Below are positions 35,491-43,244 of a stretch of 64,000 bases of DNA, one piece after another (the stretch's first letter is position 1; each line of letters begins with the position of its first letter). The translations under genes and the position numbers were made by a program. The notes beneath the pieces were generated by a model, which searched no databases, was not told the origin of the DNA, and was given only the letters and a program-made list of their open reading frames with translations. Source of the DNA: Pelagibacterium xiamenense (GTDB lineage Bacteria > Pseudomonadota > Alphaproteobacteria > Rhizobiales > Devosiaceae); assembly GCF_021166475.1 (NCBI RefSeq), contig NZ_JAJOYS010000001.1, forward strand, positions 744,001 to 808,000, given 5' to 3'.

Positions 35491-36462
35491 CTACGGCCTG
35501 TAGCCGATGTCGATTGTCGCGCTGCCCGAGGCCAGACGTGATACGCAGGCGCACATGCGCTTGCCCTGCGCCTTTTCCTCGGCGCTGAAAAACACGTCGC
35601 GATGGTCGATCTCGCCGGTCCGCTCGATCACCTCGACCGCGCACAGTCCGCATTCGCCGCGCTGGCAGTCGTAGATCATGTCGATTCCCGCCCCCATCAG
35701 CGCCTCAAGCAAGCTCTGATCCGGCCGGACCGCAACGGTCATGTTCCGGTTGGCGACTGTAACCTCGAAGGCCTCCTCGGCGAAGGCGCCGCTATCGCCG
35801 AAAACCTCATAGCGTAGCCGGCCCAGCGGACGTCCGGCGTCCTCCCATGCGGCCTTTACGGCATTGAGCATCGGGATGGGGCCGCATACATAGAGTTCCC
35901 CGTTTTCCGGAAGCGCCGCGATTTCACCGGCGATATCGATGAACTCGTCCTTCTCGCCATCGCGGAGCACGACGGCATCGCCCAGCTCCGTCGCAAGATT
36001 GTCGGCATATGCCATCAACGCCTTGCTGCGGGCGCCGTAAACGAGCCGGAAGGGAATGCCGCGCTCCTTGAGCGTCAGGGCCATGCCGTAAATCGGTGTG
36101 ATCCCGATCCCGCCGGCGAGCAAGAGGTAGTAAGGCGCGCGCCACGAGAGCTCGAACCGGTTCTCCGGCAGGCTCATGGTAACCGCGTCACCGGGCGCGA
36201 GGCCCCACATGAAGCGCGAGCCGCCCCGGCTTTTTTCGTGCAGTTTGACAGCAACCCGAATTTGCCCCGCATGCGGGGTGGGTACGCAGCTGTAGGTCCG
36301 CGTGACCGGCGCACCGGAAATCTCCGTCTGGAAATTGACATGCGAGCCGGGATCGAACCGCGGAACGAACCCTTCGACTGCGAAATCGATCTGCCGCACA
36401 TCGGCCGCGACCTCGCAAACCGCTGCAACGCGCGCCTGGCGCCATTCAAGCTTGCTGCGCAT
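35491..36462 (-). CDS. vanB: Vanillate O-demethylase reductase subunit VanB
   Basis: A 323-aa flavin reductase that passes electrons from NAD(P)H to VanA. FAD-binding domain has RTYSCVP (near 55), the nucleotide domain LLLAGGIGITPIYGMA (near 114-129), and the C-terminal plant-type [2Fe-2S] domain has C-x4-C-x2-C (DCQRGECGLC) plus the last Cys in RMCACV. This order is that of phthalate/vanillate dioxygenase reductases. It lies in a vanA-gntR-vanB row on the minus strand. Confidence 0.9.
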   Translation of the reverse strand: MRSKLEWRQARVAAVCEVAADVRQIDFAVEGFVPRFDPGSHVNFQTEISGAPVTRTYSCVPTPHAGQIRVAVKLHEKSRGGSRFMWGLAPGDAVTMSLPENRFELSWRAPYYLLLAGGIGITPIYGMALTLKERGIPFRLVYGARSKALMAYADNLATELGDAVVLRDGEKDEFIDIAGEIAALPENGELYVCGPIPMLNAVKAAWEDAGRPLGRLRYEVFGDSGAFAEEAFEVTVANRNMTVAVRPDQSLLEALMGAGIDMIYDCQRGECGLCAVEVIERTGEIDHRDVFFSAEEKAQGKRMCACVSRLASGSATIDIGYRP

Positions 36463-36474
36463 GAGGTCTCCTCC

Positions 36475-37218
36475 TCACTCGTTGACCAGAGCCAGCGCGG
36501 GGACCCGCGCCAGCAGGCTCCGGTCCTCCTCCATGACATATTCGAGATTGGCGCGGGCCAGCCGCGCGTGTTCGCGCGCCAGCGCCTCGGCACGCGTGCC
36601 CTCGCGCATCTCGATCGCCTCGACGATGGCGCGGTGCTGTGCCTGGCCGGTGACAAGCGACCGCCGGAACGCGGGAACGTCCGCCTGCTTGTCGAGAAAG
36701 GCACTCGGCGATGCGAACGGCAGGTTCTTCACCCGCTCGACCTCCCGCCGGATCGTTTCGCTCCCCGATAGCCCCGCCAGTGTGTCGTGGAACGCGGCGT
36801 TGAGTTCGACATAGCGGTCGAAGTCAAGCGCTTCCGGCCAGTCCGCCACTGCGCCGTCCAGCTCTTCGACAATCGCCTTGAGCGCTGCGAGCCGGTCGGG
36901 CGGCGCGCCGCGTTCGGCGGCCAGTCGCGCCGCCGTGCCCTCGAGGACGCCTCGCAGCTCGATGGCATCGCTCACCTCGCTGCGCGAAAAGCGCCGCACG
37001 GCGTACCCGCCCGAGGGCAGGATCTCGACAAGACCTTCCTGCTCGAGCCGCGCGAGCGCCGCGCGGATCGGCGTACGCGAAATCCCCAGGCGTTCGGCGA
37101 TCGCAACCTCGGAAAGGCGTGCGCCCGGCGTGACCGCGCCGCCGAGCACGAGGTCGCGGATGCCCATGAGGGCCTTGAGCGCCTGGGGCTGCTGGCGGAG
37201 TGGATGCGCTGCGCCCAT
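36475..37218 (-). CDS. GntR-family regulator with FCD domain (VanR-like)
   Basis: A 247-aa regulator with an N-terminal winged helix (about 10-75, LSEVAIAERLGISRTPIRAALARLEQEG) and a helical FCD ligand domain (about 90-225) with metal-site-type Asp and His residues (LNAAFHDTL, GQAQHRAIVEAI). VanR proteins of this class repress vanAB until vanillate is present. It lies between vanA and vanB, starting 2 bases after the vanA stop, so it would be made from the same transcript. The likely operator is at 38296-38325. Confidence 0.87.
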   Translation of the reverse strand: MGAAHPLRQQPQALKALMGIRDLVLGGAVTPGARLSEVAIAERLGISRTPIRAALARLEQEGLVEILPSGGYAVRRFSRSEVSDAIELRGVLEGTAARLAAERGAPPDRLAALKAIVEELDGAVADWPEALDFDRYVELNAAFHDTLAGLSGSETIRREVERVKNLPFASPSAFLDKQADVPAFRRSLVTGQAQHRAIVEAIEMREGTRAEALAREHARLARANLEYVMEEDRSLLARVPALALVNE

Positions 37219-37220
37219 CG

Positions 37221-38267
37221 CTATTCCGCCGCGTTCTGGACCGCCTGCTCCTCGGCGATCATCCGGTCGATCAGCTTGCGCGCCCACATCGATCCCGCGT
37301 CGATATTGAGGTTGTAGATGACGTGGTCGGGATTGGCGTCGATGGCGATCTGCTGGGCCTCGAGAATGGCCTCGTCCTCCCGGAAGATCGACGCCACACC
37401 CTCGCGCAGCTCGTGGGTGCGGCGCTGCTCGTCGAGCTTGTAGTTGCGCGCGAACGCCCAGAAATAGTGGCACGTCTTTTCGGTTTCCGGCGTGATCGTA
37501 TTGAGCACGAACCCGTTGACCCCCTGACTGCGGTCGCCTTCGGGCGCGCCGGTGCCGTGCGGCGCTACACCAACGTCGATGGCGATGGTCGCCGGCGCCT
37601 CGAAATTGATGATCTGCCAGCGGTCGACATTGCCGGGCTTGCCCAACTGCGCGCGCCAGAACGGCGGCGGATCGATATCGGTCATCCAGCGTGTGATCGT
37701 CGCGGTTGTGTCCGAATGCGTTGCGGTGAACGGCGCTTCGGCCACGGCCCGGTTCCCGATCGACGATCCGTGCACATAGGTCTCGTGCGTCAGGTCCATC
37801 AGGTTGTCGATCACCAGCCGGTAGTCGCATTTGACATGGATGGTCTTGCCATCCGCCGCCCAATTTGGATCGTCGTTCCAATGAAGGTCCGGTACTTTGT
37901 CGGGGTCCGCCAGCGCCGGATCGCCCATCCAAAGCCAGATGAAGCGATGCTTTTCAACCAGCGGGTAGGCTTTGACGCAGGCTGACGGGTTTATCGTGTC
38001 CTGCGAGGGCATGTATACACAACGGCCCGTGTCGTCGAATTCGAGCCCGTGATAGCCGCAGATGACGTTGTCCCCGTAAAGCTCGCCCATCGAAAGCGGC
38101 AACAGCCGGTGCCAGCAAGCATCGGCCAGTGCGACGGCAGAGCCGTCTTGCCTGCGGTACAGAACCACGGGCTTTCCGCAGATTTTGCGCGGCAGTAGCG
38201 CACGTTTCACTTCGACGTCCCACGCCGCTGCATACCATGCGTTCAAGGGAAATGTCTGGTCGCTCAT
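37221..38267 (-). CDS. vanA: Vanillate O-demethylase oxygenase subunit VanA
   Basis: A 348-aa Rieske non-haem iron oxygenase that demethylates vanillate to protocatechuate and formaldehyde. The Rieske ligands are CWH and CGYH (near 50 and 71), and the mononuclear iron motif DLTHETYVH lies near 157-165. The ATG at 38267 follows GAGGAGG and is preferred to the upstream in-frame Met. First gene of the vanA-gntR-vanB unit, with palindromic GntR-type sites 30-60 bases upstream. Confidence 0.9.
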   Translation of the reverse strand: MSDQTFPLNAWYAAAWDVEVKRALLPRKICGKPVVLYRRQDGSAVALADACWHRLLPLSMGELYGDNVICGYHGLEFDDTGRCVYMPSQDTINPSACVKAYPLVEKHRFIWLWMGDPALADPDKVPDLHWNDDPNWAADGKTIHVKCDYRLVIDNLMDLTHETYVHGSSIGNRAVAEAPFTATHSDTTATITRWMTDIDPPPFWRAQLGKPGNVDRWQIINFEAPATIAIDVGVAPHGTGAPEGDRSQGVNGFVLNTITPETEKTCHYFWAFARNYKLDEQRRTHELREGVASIFREDEAILEAQQIAIDANPDHVIYNLNIDAGSMWARKLIDRMIAEEQAVQNAAE

Positions 38268-38295
38268 GCCCGGCCTCCTCTCCGATACATGCAAA

Positions 38296-38325
38296 ATGTA
38301 TTGCTACATAACAAAATGTATACAT
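38296..38325 (-). promoter_or_regulatory. Probable GntR (VanR-like) operator upstream of vanA
   Basis: Two inverted ATGTA/TACAT repeats lie back to back: ATGTA-TTGC-TACAT at 38296-38309 and the contiguous palindrome ATGTATACAT at 38316-38325. TGTATACA-type cores suit FCD-subgroup GntR regulators. They lie in the vanA promoter, and the regulator gene is the next gene of that operon. Confidence 0.6.
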
Positions 38326-38414
38326 CGTCGATAGCTGGAATGCAATGGGCGCGGCGTCATCGGGAGTAGCTGCCGGGCAGGCCCCATCCTGGGCGGTCTG
38401 GCGGCAGGTTCGAT

Positions 38415-38431
38415 TGCACAATAATTGTGCA
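38415..38431. promoter_or_regulatory. NtrC-like binding site upstream of nasT
   Basis: The 17-base perfect palindrome TGCACAATAATTGTGCA agrees at about 14 of 17 positions with the enterobacterial NtrC consensus TGCACCAANATGGTGCA. It is centred about 54 bases before the nasT ATG. No sigma-54 promoter was seen between it and nasT, so its mode of action is open. Confidence 0.55.
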
Positions 38432-38476
38432 TGCAATTGCATTGCCTATCGGGTAAAGCTGCGTCATAAGGCGCGC

Positions 38477-39064
38477 ATGCCTCACGAACTCTCGATATTG
38501 GTGGTCGACGATAATCGCATCCGGGCCTCGATCATCGAGGATGGGCTGCGCGAGGCAGGGCATGTCAACGTCGTCGTGATCACCGAGGTGAACGAGGTCG
38601 CTGCCCGGATCGGCGAGATTGCGCCGGACGTCGTGATCATCGACCTCGAAAACCCCAACCGCGACATGCTCGAGCATTTCTTTGCGCTCTCCCGGGCGCT
38701 TCAGCGCCCCATCGCGATGTTCGTCGACAAATCCGATATCGGCTCGATGGAAGCCGCCGTGGATGCCGGCGTCTCGGCCTATGTGGTCGACGGGCTGCGC
38801 AAGGAGCGGATCAAGCCGATCCTCGATATGGCCATCTCGCGGTTTCGCGCCTTCTCGCGTTTGCGGGACGAACTCGCCGCGGCCAAGTCCGAGCTCGAGG
38901 ATCGCAAGACTATCGAGAAAGCCAAGGGCATTCTGATGAAGACCCGCGGGCTCTCGGAGGACGAGGCTTATACGCTGCTGCGCCGGACCGCGATGAACCA
39001 GAACCGCCGCGTCGTCGAGATCGCGCAGAGCCTCATCACCGCCGCCGGGCTGCTCGAGCCATGA
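38477..39064 (+). CDS. nasT: Nitrate/nitrite-responsive antiterminator NasT (ANTAR)
   Basis: A 195-aa response-regulator-like RNA-binding protein. The receiver-like domain (1-120) keeps DD at 10-11 and an acidic residue in the VIIDLENP loop. The C-terminal ANTAR domain (about 130-190: KTIEKAKGILMKTRGLSEDEAYTLLRRTAM) binds two-hairpin leaders and prevents termination. Without nitrate, NasS holds it inactive. Two matching leaders exist in the window (40500-40631 and 45166-45302). nasS follows 16 bases later. Confidence 0.93.
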   Translation: MPHELSILVVDDNRIRASIIEDGLREAGHVNVVVITEVNEVAARIGEIAPDVVIIDLENPNRDMLEHFFALSRALQRPIAMFVDKSDIGSMEAAVDAGVSAYVVDGLRKERIKPILDMAISRFRAFSRLRDELAAAKSELEDRKTIEKAKGILMKTRGLSEDEAYTLLRRTAMNQNRRVVEIAQSLITAAGLLEP

Positions 39065-39080
39065 GGGGAAAGGAAACGCA

Positions 39081-40313
39081 ATGGGACTGACCCATATCTC
39101 CGTCGGCTACGTGCCTCTCCTCGATAGCGCTGTCTTGATCGCGGCGCAGGAAATGGGATTTGCCGAGACCGAAGGCCTTGCCCTGTCGCTGACTCGGGAG
39201 ACTTCATGGGCCAACATCCGGGATCGCGTCGCCATCGGGCATTTCGATGTAGCGCATATGCTTGCGCCCATGCCGCTGAGTGTGAACCTCGGACTGGCAC
39301 CTCTCGATGTTCCGATGGTTGCGCCGATGGCGCTGGGGCTCGGCGGCAATGCCGTCACGGTATCCGAGGCTTTGTGGTCAGCGATGAAAGAGCACGGTGT
39401 ACCCGAGGGGGTCGATGCCGCCGCCGCCGGAGCCGCGCTCAAGCGCGTCATTGAGCGCCGGACCGCAACCGGCCAGCCGCCGCTGCGCTTCGGGGTCGTC
39501 CATCCCGAAAGTGGACATAACTATGAACTGCGCTACTGGCTTGCCGCGTCCGGTATCGATCCGGTCCGCGAAGTCGAAATCGTCATCGTGCCGCCGCCGT
39601 TCTTGCCCGACGCGCTGGGGGCAGGGCGGATCGATGGCTATTGCGTGGGCGAGCCGTTCAATTCGGTCGCTGTCGCGAGGGGGGGCGGGCGCATCGTCAC
39701 CACCAAATCGGCGATCTGGCGCTCCAGTCCCGAAAAAGTCCTCGGCACGCGCGCGCAATGGGCCGAGCGCTATCCCGAGCAACTCTCTGCGCTCATTCGT
39801 GCAGTCACCCGTGCTGCCCGCTGGTGTGGCGATCCGGCCAATCACGACATGCTTGCCGGTATCCTCGCGCGCGAAGACCGGCTTGGCATCGGGGCCCCGG
39901 TCCTGACCCGGGCTCTTTCCGGCCGGCTTGATCTGGGAGGGGGTGAGACCTTCCTCGTCCCCGAATTCTTCATCCCGTTCGAGCGCGCCGCCAATTTCCC
40001 GTGGATATCCCACGCCCTCTGGTTCTACGCGCAGATGGTGCGCTGGGGGCAGGTGACCCATAGCGCAGAGAACGTCGCAAGGGTCACGGCGACCTACCGG
40101 CCAGACATCTACCGCGCGGCGCTTGCGGGGCAGGGCGTTCCCGTTCCTGCCGCCAACGCCAAGGTCGAAGGCGCCCTTACCGAACCGACGCCCCTTGGTG
40201 CGATGACGGGAACCCTGATCCTGGGGCCAGATGGGTTCTTCGATGGCACGCAGTTCGATCCCGACGCGATCGACAATTACATCGCGGCCCAGGCGTCGGG
40301 TGTCGCCGCCTAA
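39081..40313 (+). CDS. nasS: Nitrate sensor NasS (NrtA-like, cytoplasmic)
   Basis: A 410-aa protein of the NrtA/CmpA nitrate-binding family with no signal peptide (it begins MGLTHISVGYVPLLDSAVLI). It is therefore a cytosolic sensor rather than a transport component. By analogy with Paracoccus and Azotobacter NasS it binds NasT and frees it when nitrate or nitrite binds. Ligand-site blocks [10 protein letters not shown] and VGEPFNS are shared with the nearby NrtA. It is coupled to nasT. Confidence 0.9.
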   Translation: MGLTHISVGYVPLLDSAVLIAAQEMGFAETEGLALSLTRETSWANIRDRVAIGHFDVAHMLAPMPLSVNLGLAPLDVPMVAPMALGLGGNAVTVSEALWSAMKEHGVPEGVDAAAAGAALKRVIERRTATGQPPLRFGVVHPESGHNYELRYWLAASGIDPVREVEIVIVPPPFLPDALGAGRIDGYCVGEPFNSVAVARGGGRIVTTKSAIWRSSPEKVLGTRAQWAERYPEQLSALIRAVTRAARWCGDPANHDMLAGILAREDRLGIGAPVLTRALSGRLDLGGGETFLVPEFFIPFERAANFPWISHALWFYAQMVRWGQVTHSAENVARVTATYRPDIYRAALAGQGVPVPAANAKVEGALTEPTPLGAMTGTLILGPDGFFDGTQFDPDAIDNYIAAQASGVAA

Positions 40314-40470
40314 GCGTCTGCCAACGCAATAATCATCGTGGCCTTTTGCGCAAAATATAGTCACCAAGCGTGAGTCTTGTGCGATAGCACGCATGACCAG
40401 GGCCAACGTGCTTTCCTGCCCACAATGACAGACGCTTGAAGTTCAAGCGTTTTCTGGCATGGCTCTGAAT
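40314..40470. promoter_or_regulatory. Upstream region of the nrtA sigma-54 promoter
   Basis: About 157 bases without a gene between nasS and the nrtA -24 element, the place for enhancer sites. It contains the palindromes TTTTGCGCAAAA (40344-40355) and GTGCGATAGCAC (near 40380). Neither matches the NtrC consensus well. Nothing else was recognised. Confidence 0.4.
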
Positions 40471-40486
40471 TGGCATGCTTCCTGCT
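40471..40486 (+). promoter_or_regulatory. Sigma-54 promoter of nrtABCD
   Basis: TGGCATGCTTCCTGCT: GG and GC separated by exactly 10 bases, matching the RpoN -24/-12 consensus. Nearly identical to the narK promoter element at 45137-45152. Transcription should begin near 40497, just before the ANTAR leader. It implies NtrC-type activation under nitrogen limitation. Confidence 0.85.
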
Positions 40487-40499
40487 TGGCTGTCGCCGA

Positions 40500-40553
40500 A
40501 TGAGCTCCTCCCACGACGGCTCATGACAAATCTGGCGTCCAAGGGCGGGCGCC
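40500..40553 (+). ncRNA. ANTAR (NasT) antitermination leader of nrtA
   Basis: P1 at 40500-40524 has arms ATGAGC/GCTCAT. P2 at 40534-40553 has 7-base arms GGCGTCC/GGGCGCC closing a six-base loop AAGGGC, with A at loop position 1 and G at position 4 as required in ANTAR targets. A 9-base linker separates them. The same arrangement with conserved sequence occurs upstream of narK. NasT binding should stop formation of the terminator at 40567-40631. Confidence 0.8.
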
Positions 40554-40566
40554 GCGAAATGGCAAA

Positions 40567-40631
40567 GCTGCCAACTGGTGCACGTGTCCGGGCCTTGGTG
40601 TCCGGTTCGCGCTTCGGTTGGTGGCTTTTTT
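40567..40631 (+). terminator. Attenuator terminator in the nrtA leader
   Basis: The 11-base arm GCTGCCAACTG (40567-40577) pairs with CGGTTGGTGGC (40615-40625, including G-U pairs), followed by six T residues at 40626-40631. It lies 65 bases before the nrtA ATG, so nrtA expression depends on antitermination. Confidence 0.75.
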
Positions 40632-40695
40632 GCGTTCTTCGCGGTGCGCTCCGGAAACCGCCGGAAAAATACGGTGCAAACGACGGAGACGACAA

Positions 40696-42090
40696 ATGAA
40701 CTGGACAAGGGGCAAGGCCGCAATCGCGGCGAGCGTGCTTCTGGCTGCCTCGGCGCTGGGCGCCGGGGGCGCCAACGCCGAAATGCTGGACCTCGAAAAG
40801 GACGAACTCACCTTCGGCTTTATCAAGCTGACCGATATGGCGCCGCTGGCGATCGCCTACGAGAACGGTTATTTCTGGGACGAGGGGCTTTATGTGACCC
40901 TTGAAGCCCAGGCCAATTGGAAGGTGTTGCTCGACGGCGTGATCACGGGCGAACTCGACGGCGCGCACATGCTCGCCGGCCAGCCGCTCGCCGCAACCAT
41001 CGGTTATGGCACCGAGGCCCACATCATCACCCCCTTCTCGATGGACCTGAACGGCAACGGTATCACCGTTTCCAACGAAGTCTGGGAGTTGATGAGGCCG
41101 AACCTCGAAATGAACGAAGACGGCTTCCCGGTTCACCCGATCTCGGCCTCGGCACTTCAGCCGGTTATCGAGGAATACCGGACCAGCGGCCGCCCCTTCA
41201 ACATGGGCATGGTTTTCCCGGTCTCGACCCATAACTACGAACTGCGCTACTGGCTGGCCGCCGGCGGCATCAACCCCGGATTCTATGCCGGCGGTGACGA
41301 TGTCACCGGCCAGATCGGTGCCGAAGCCTATCTTTCGGTCACCCCTCCCCCGCAAATGCCAGCGACGCTGGAGGCCGGCACGATCGACGGCTATGCTGTC
41401 GGGGAGCCGTGGAACCAGGCCGCTGTCTTCAAGGGCATCGGTGTGCCGGTCATTACCGACTACGAGCTGTGGAAGAACAATCCCGAAAAGGTCTTCGGCA
41501 TCACCGCCGAGTTCGCCGAGGAGAACCCCAACACCACCCTCGCCATCGTCAAGGCGCTGATCCGCGCGGCCCAATGGCTCGACGAGAACGACAACGCCAA
41601 CCGCCAGGAAGCGGTCGAAATCCTCTCCGAGCCGCAATATGTCGGCGCGGACGCGGAAGTCATCGCGGCCTCGATGACGGGCACGTTCGAGTATGAAGCC
41701 GGCGACGTCCGCGAAATCCCGGATTTCAACGTCTTCTACCGCTACTACGCGACCTACCCCTATTACTCGGACGCCATCTGGTACCTCACGCAGATGCGCC
41801 GCTGGGGCCAGATCAACGAAGACAAGCCCGACGACTGGTACGCAGAGGTCGCCGCCTCCGTTTATCGCCCGGACATCTATCTCGAAGCGGCGCGGATGCT
41901 GGTCGAGGAAGGTTTGATCGACGAAGCCGACATTCCCTGGGAAACCGACGGCTATCGCGAACCCACCGACGCCTTCATCGACGGCATCATCTACGACGGC
42001 CGCCAGCCCAACGCCTACATCGACAGCCTCGAAATCGGGCTCAAAACCGGCGAAGTCGTCGAAGGTAACGAGATCGTCGCCGCCAACTAG
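40696..42090 (+). CDS. nrtA: Nitrate ABC transporter substrate-binding protein NrtA
   Basis: A 464-aa binding protein with signal peptide (residues 1-30, [17 protein letters not shown]). The ligand region [19 protein letters not shown] and the [13 protein letters not shown] and VGEPWNQ blocks are those of nitrate-binding NrtA/CmpA proteins. It is the secreted paralogue of NasS, its neighbour. The ATG at 40696 lies after the attenuator, excluding longer frames. A GC-rich hairpin separates it from nrtB. Confidence 0.92.
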   Translation: MNWTRGKAAIAASVLLAASALGAGGANAEMLDLEKDELTFGFIKLTDMAPLAIAYENGYFWDEGLYVTLEAQANWKVLLDGVITGELDGAHMLAGQPLAATIGYGTEAHIITPFSMDLNGNGITVSNEVWELMRPNLEMNEDGFPVHPISASALQPVIEEYRTSGRPFNMGMVFPVSTHNYELRYWLAAGGINPGFYAGGDDVTGQIGAEAYLSVTPPPQMPATLEAGTIDGYAVGEPWNQAAVFKGIGVPVITDYELWKNNPEKVFGITAEFAEENPNTTLAIVKALIRAAQWLDENDNANRQEAVEILSEPQYVGADAEVIAASMTGTFEYEAGDVREIPDFNVFYRYYATYPYYSDAIWYLTQMRRWGQINEDKPDDWYAEVAASVYRPDIYLEAARMLVEEGLIDEADIPWETDGYREPTDAFIDGIIYDGRQPNAYIDSLEIGLKTGEVVEGNEIVAAN

Positions 42091-42107
42091 TCGTTCCTCA
42101 CCACTCC

Positions 42108-42132
42108 GGCGGCCGGGTTAAGACCGGCCGCC
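42108..42132 (+). terminator. Intercistronic hairpin between nrtA and nrtB
   Basis: Perfect 9-bp stem GGCGGCCGG/CCGGCCGCC with loop GTTAAGA, 18 bases after the nrtA stop and without a T-run. Such hairpins after binding-protein genes commonly stabilise the upstream message so that the binding protein outnumbers the membrane subunits. Confidence 0.65.
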
Positions 42133-42158
42133 TTGCAACCGCAAAGGATGTTTCGACC

Positions 42159-43235
42159 ATGAGCATCGCGAGTGACACTTCGGATAACGCAGGCGCGGGC
42201 CGCCGCGAGAAGCTCTTCGCGGCCATCAATCGCGCGTCGGCCTGGCTCGGCGCATTGGGCTTTGGCTGGCTCACCCCACTGCTCAAGATTGCCGCCGGCG
42301 ACGATCCGCGCCAGCAGATGGGCGAATTGCGTGACACGCTTCTGTTCCCATTGATGGGCATCGCCATCTTTGTCGCCGGCTGGGCGATCCTTGCGCCGCA
42401 GGTTCAGACTTCGCTCGGCGCCATTCCGGGTCCTGTGCAAGTGTTCGAAGAGGCCGGGGGGCTCTGGGAGGACCACGTTGAAGAGCGCGAAAAGGCGGAC
42501 CGGTTCTACCAGATGCAGGCCGAGCGTAACGCAGAGCTCGAGGCCGAAGGCGAAACCGACAGAATCAAGTGGCGCCAATATACCGGCAGTCCGACCTTCA
42601 TCGACCAGATTTTCACATCGTTGAAAACCGTCGGCCTGGGCTTTCTGATCGCGACGATCGTTGCCGTGCCCCTCGGTATAGCCTCGGGGCTCAGCAAGCC
42701 CTTCAACGGTGCGCTGAACCCCATCGTTCAGCTTTTCAAACCGGTCTCCCCGCTTGCCTGGTTGCCGATCGTCACCATGGTGGTGTCGGCGGTTTATGTC
42801 GATGCATCCGAAGCGCTGCCCAAGTCGCTCGTGATTTCGGCGGTGACGGTGACGCTCTGCTCCCTGTGGCCGACGCTCATCAACACCGCGCTGGGCGTGG
42901 CATCCATCGACAAGGATCTGGTCAACGTTTCCAAGGTGCTGCGTCTTTCGACAGCGAAGACGGTCACCAAGCTGGTGCTCCCCTCCGCGCTGCCGCTGAT
43001 CTTCACCGGGCTGCGCCTGTCGCTGGGGGTTGGCTGGATGGTGCTGATCGCGGCCGAAATGCTCGCGCAGAACCCGGGCCTGGGCAAGTTCGTCTGGGAC
43101 GAATTCCAGAACGGCTCGTCCTCCTCTCTCGCCCGCATCATGGTCGCCGTGCTGACCATCGGCATCATCGGCTTTCTGCTCGATCGGGTGATGTTTACCC
43201 TGCAGACCGCCTTCACCTTCTCGTCCAAGCGCTAG
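42159..43235 (+). CDS. nrtB: Nitrate ABC transporter permease NrtB
   Basis: A 358-aa permease. After a hydrophilic start and one TM helix (about 62-80) comes a charged, coiled-coil-like insertion (about 105-145, rich in Glu and Arg). The permease core (150-350) follows, with the EAA loop LRLSTAKTVTKLVLPSALP. The insertion makes it longer than cyanobacterial NrtB (about 280 aa). Located between nrtA and the ATPase gene with short gaps. Confidence 0.9.
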   Translation: MSIASDTSDNAGAGRREKLFAAINRASAWLGALGFGWLTPLLKIAAGDDPRQQMGELRDTLLFPLMGIAIFVAGWAILAPQVQTSLGAIPGPVQVFEEAGGLWEDHVEEREKADRFYQMQAERNAELEAEGETDRIKWRQYTGSPTFIDQIFTSLKTVGLGFLIATIVAVPLGIASGLSKPFNGALNPIVQLFKPVSPLAWLPIVTMVVSAVYVDASEALPKSLVISAVTVTLCSLWPTLINTALGVASIDKDLVNVSKVLRLSTAKTVTKLVLPSALPLIFTGLRLSLGVGWMVLIAAEMLAQNPGLGKFVWDEFQNGSSSSLARIMVAVLTIGIIGFLLDRVMFTLQTAFTFSSKR

Positions 43236-43244
43236 GAGACACGG

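Noticed and set aside
40344-40390. NtrC sites upstream of the nrtA promoter
   Set aside because: TTTTGCGCAAAA and GTGCGATAGCAC are palindromic but have the wrong half-site order for NtrC (GCAC-N-GTGC expected).
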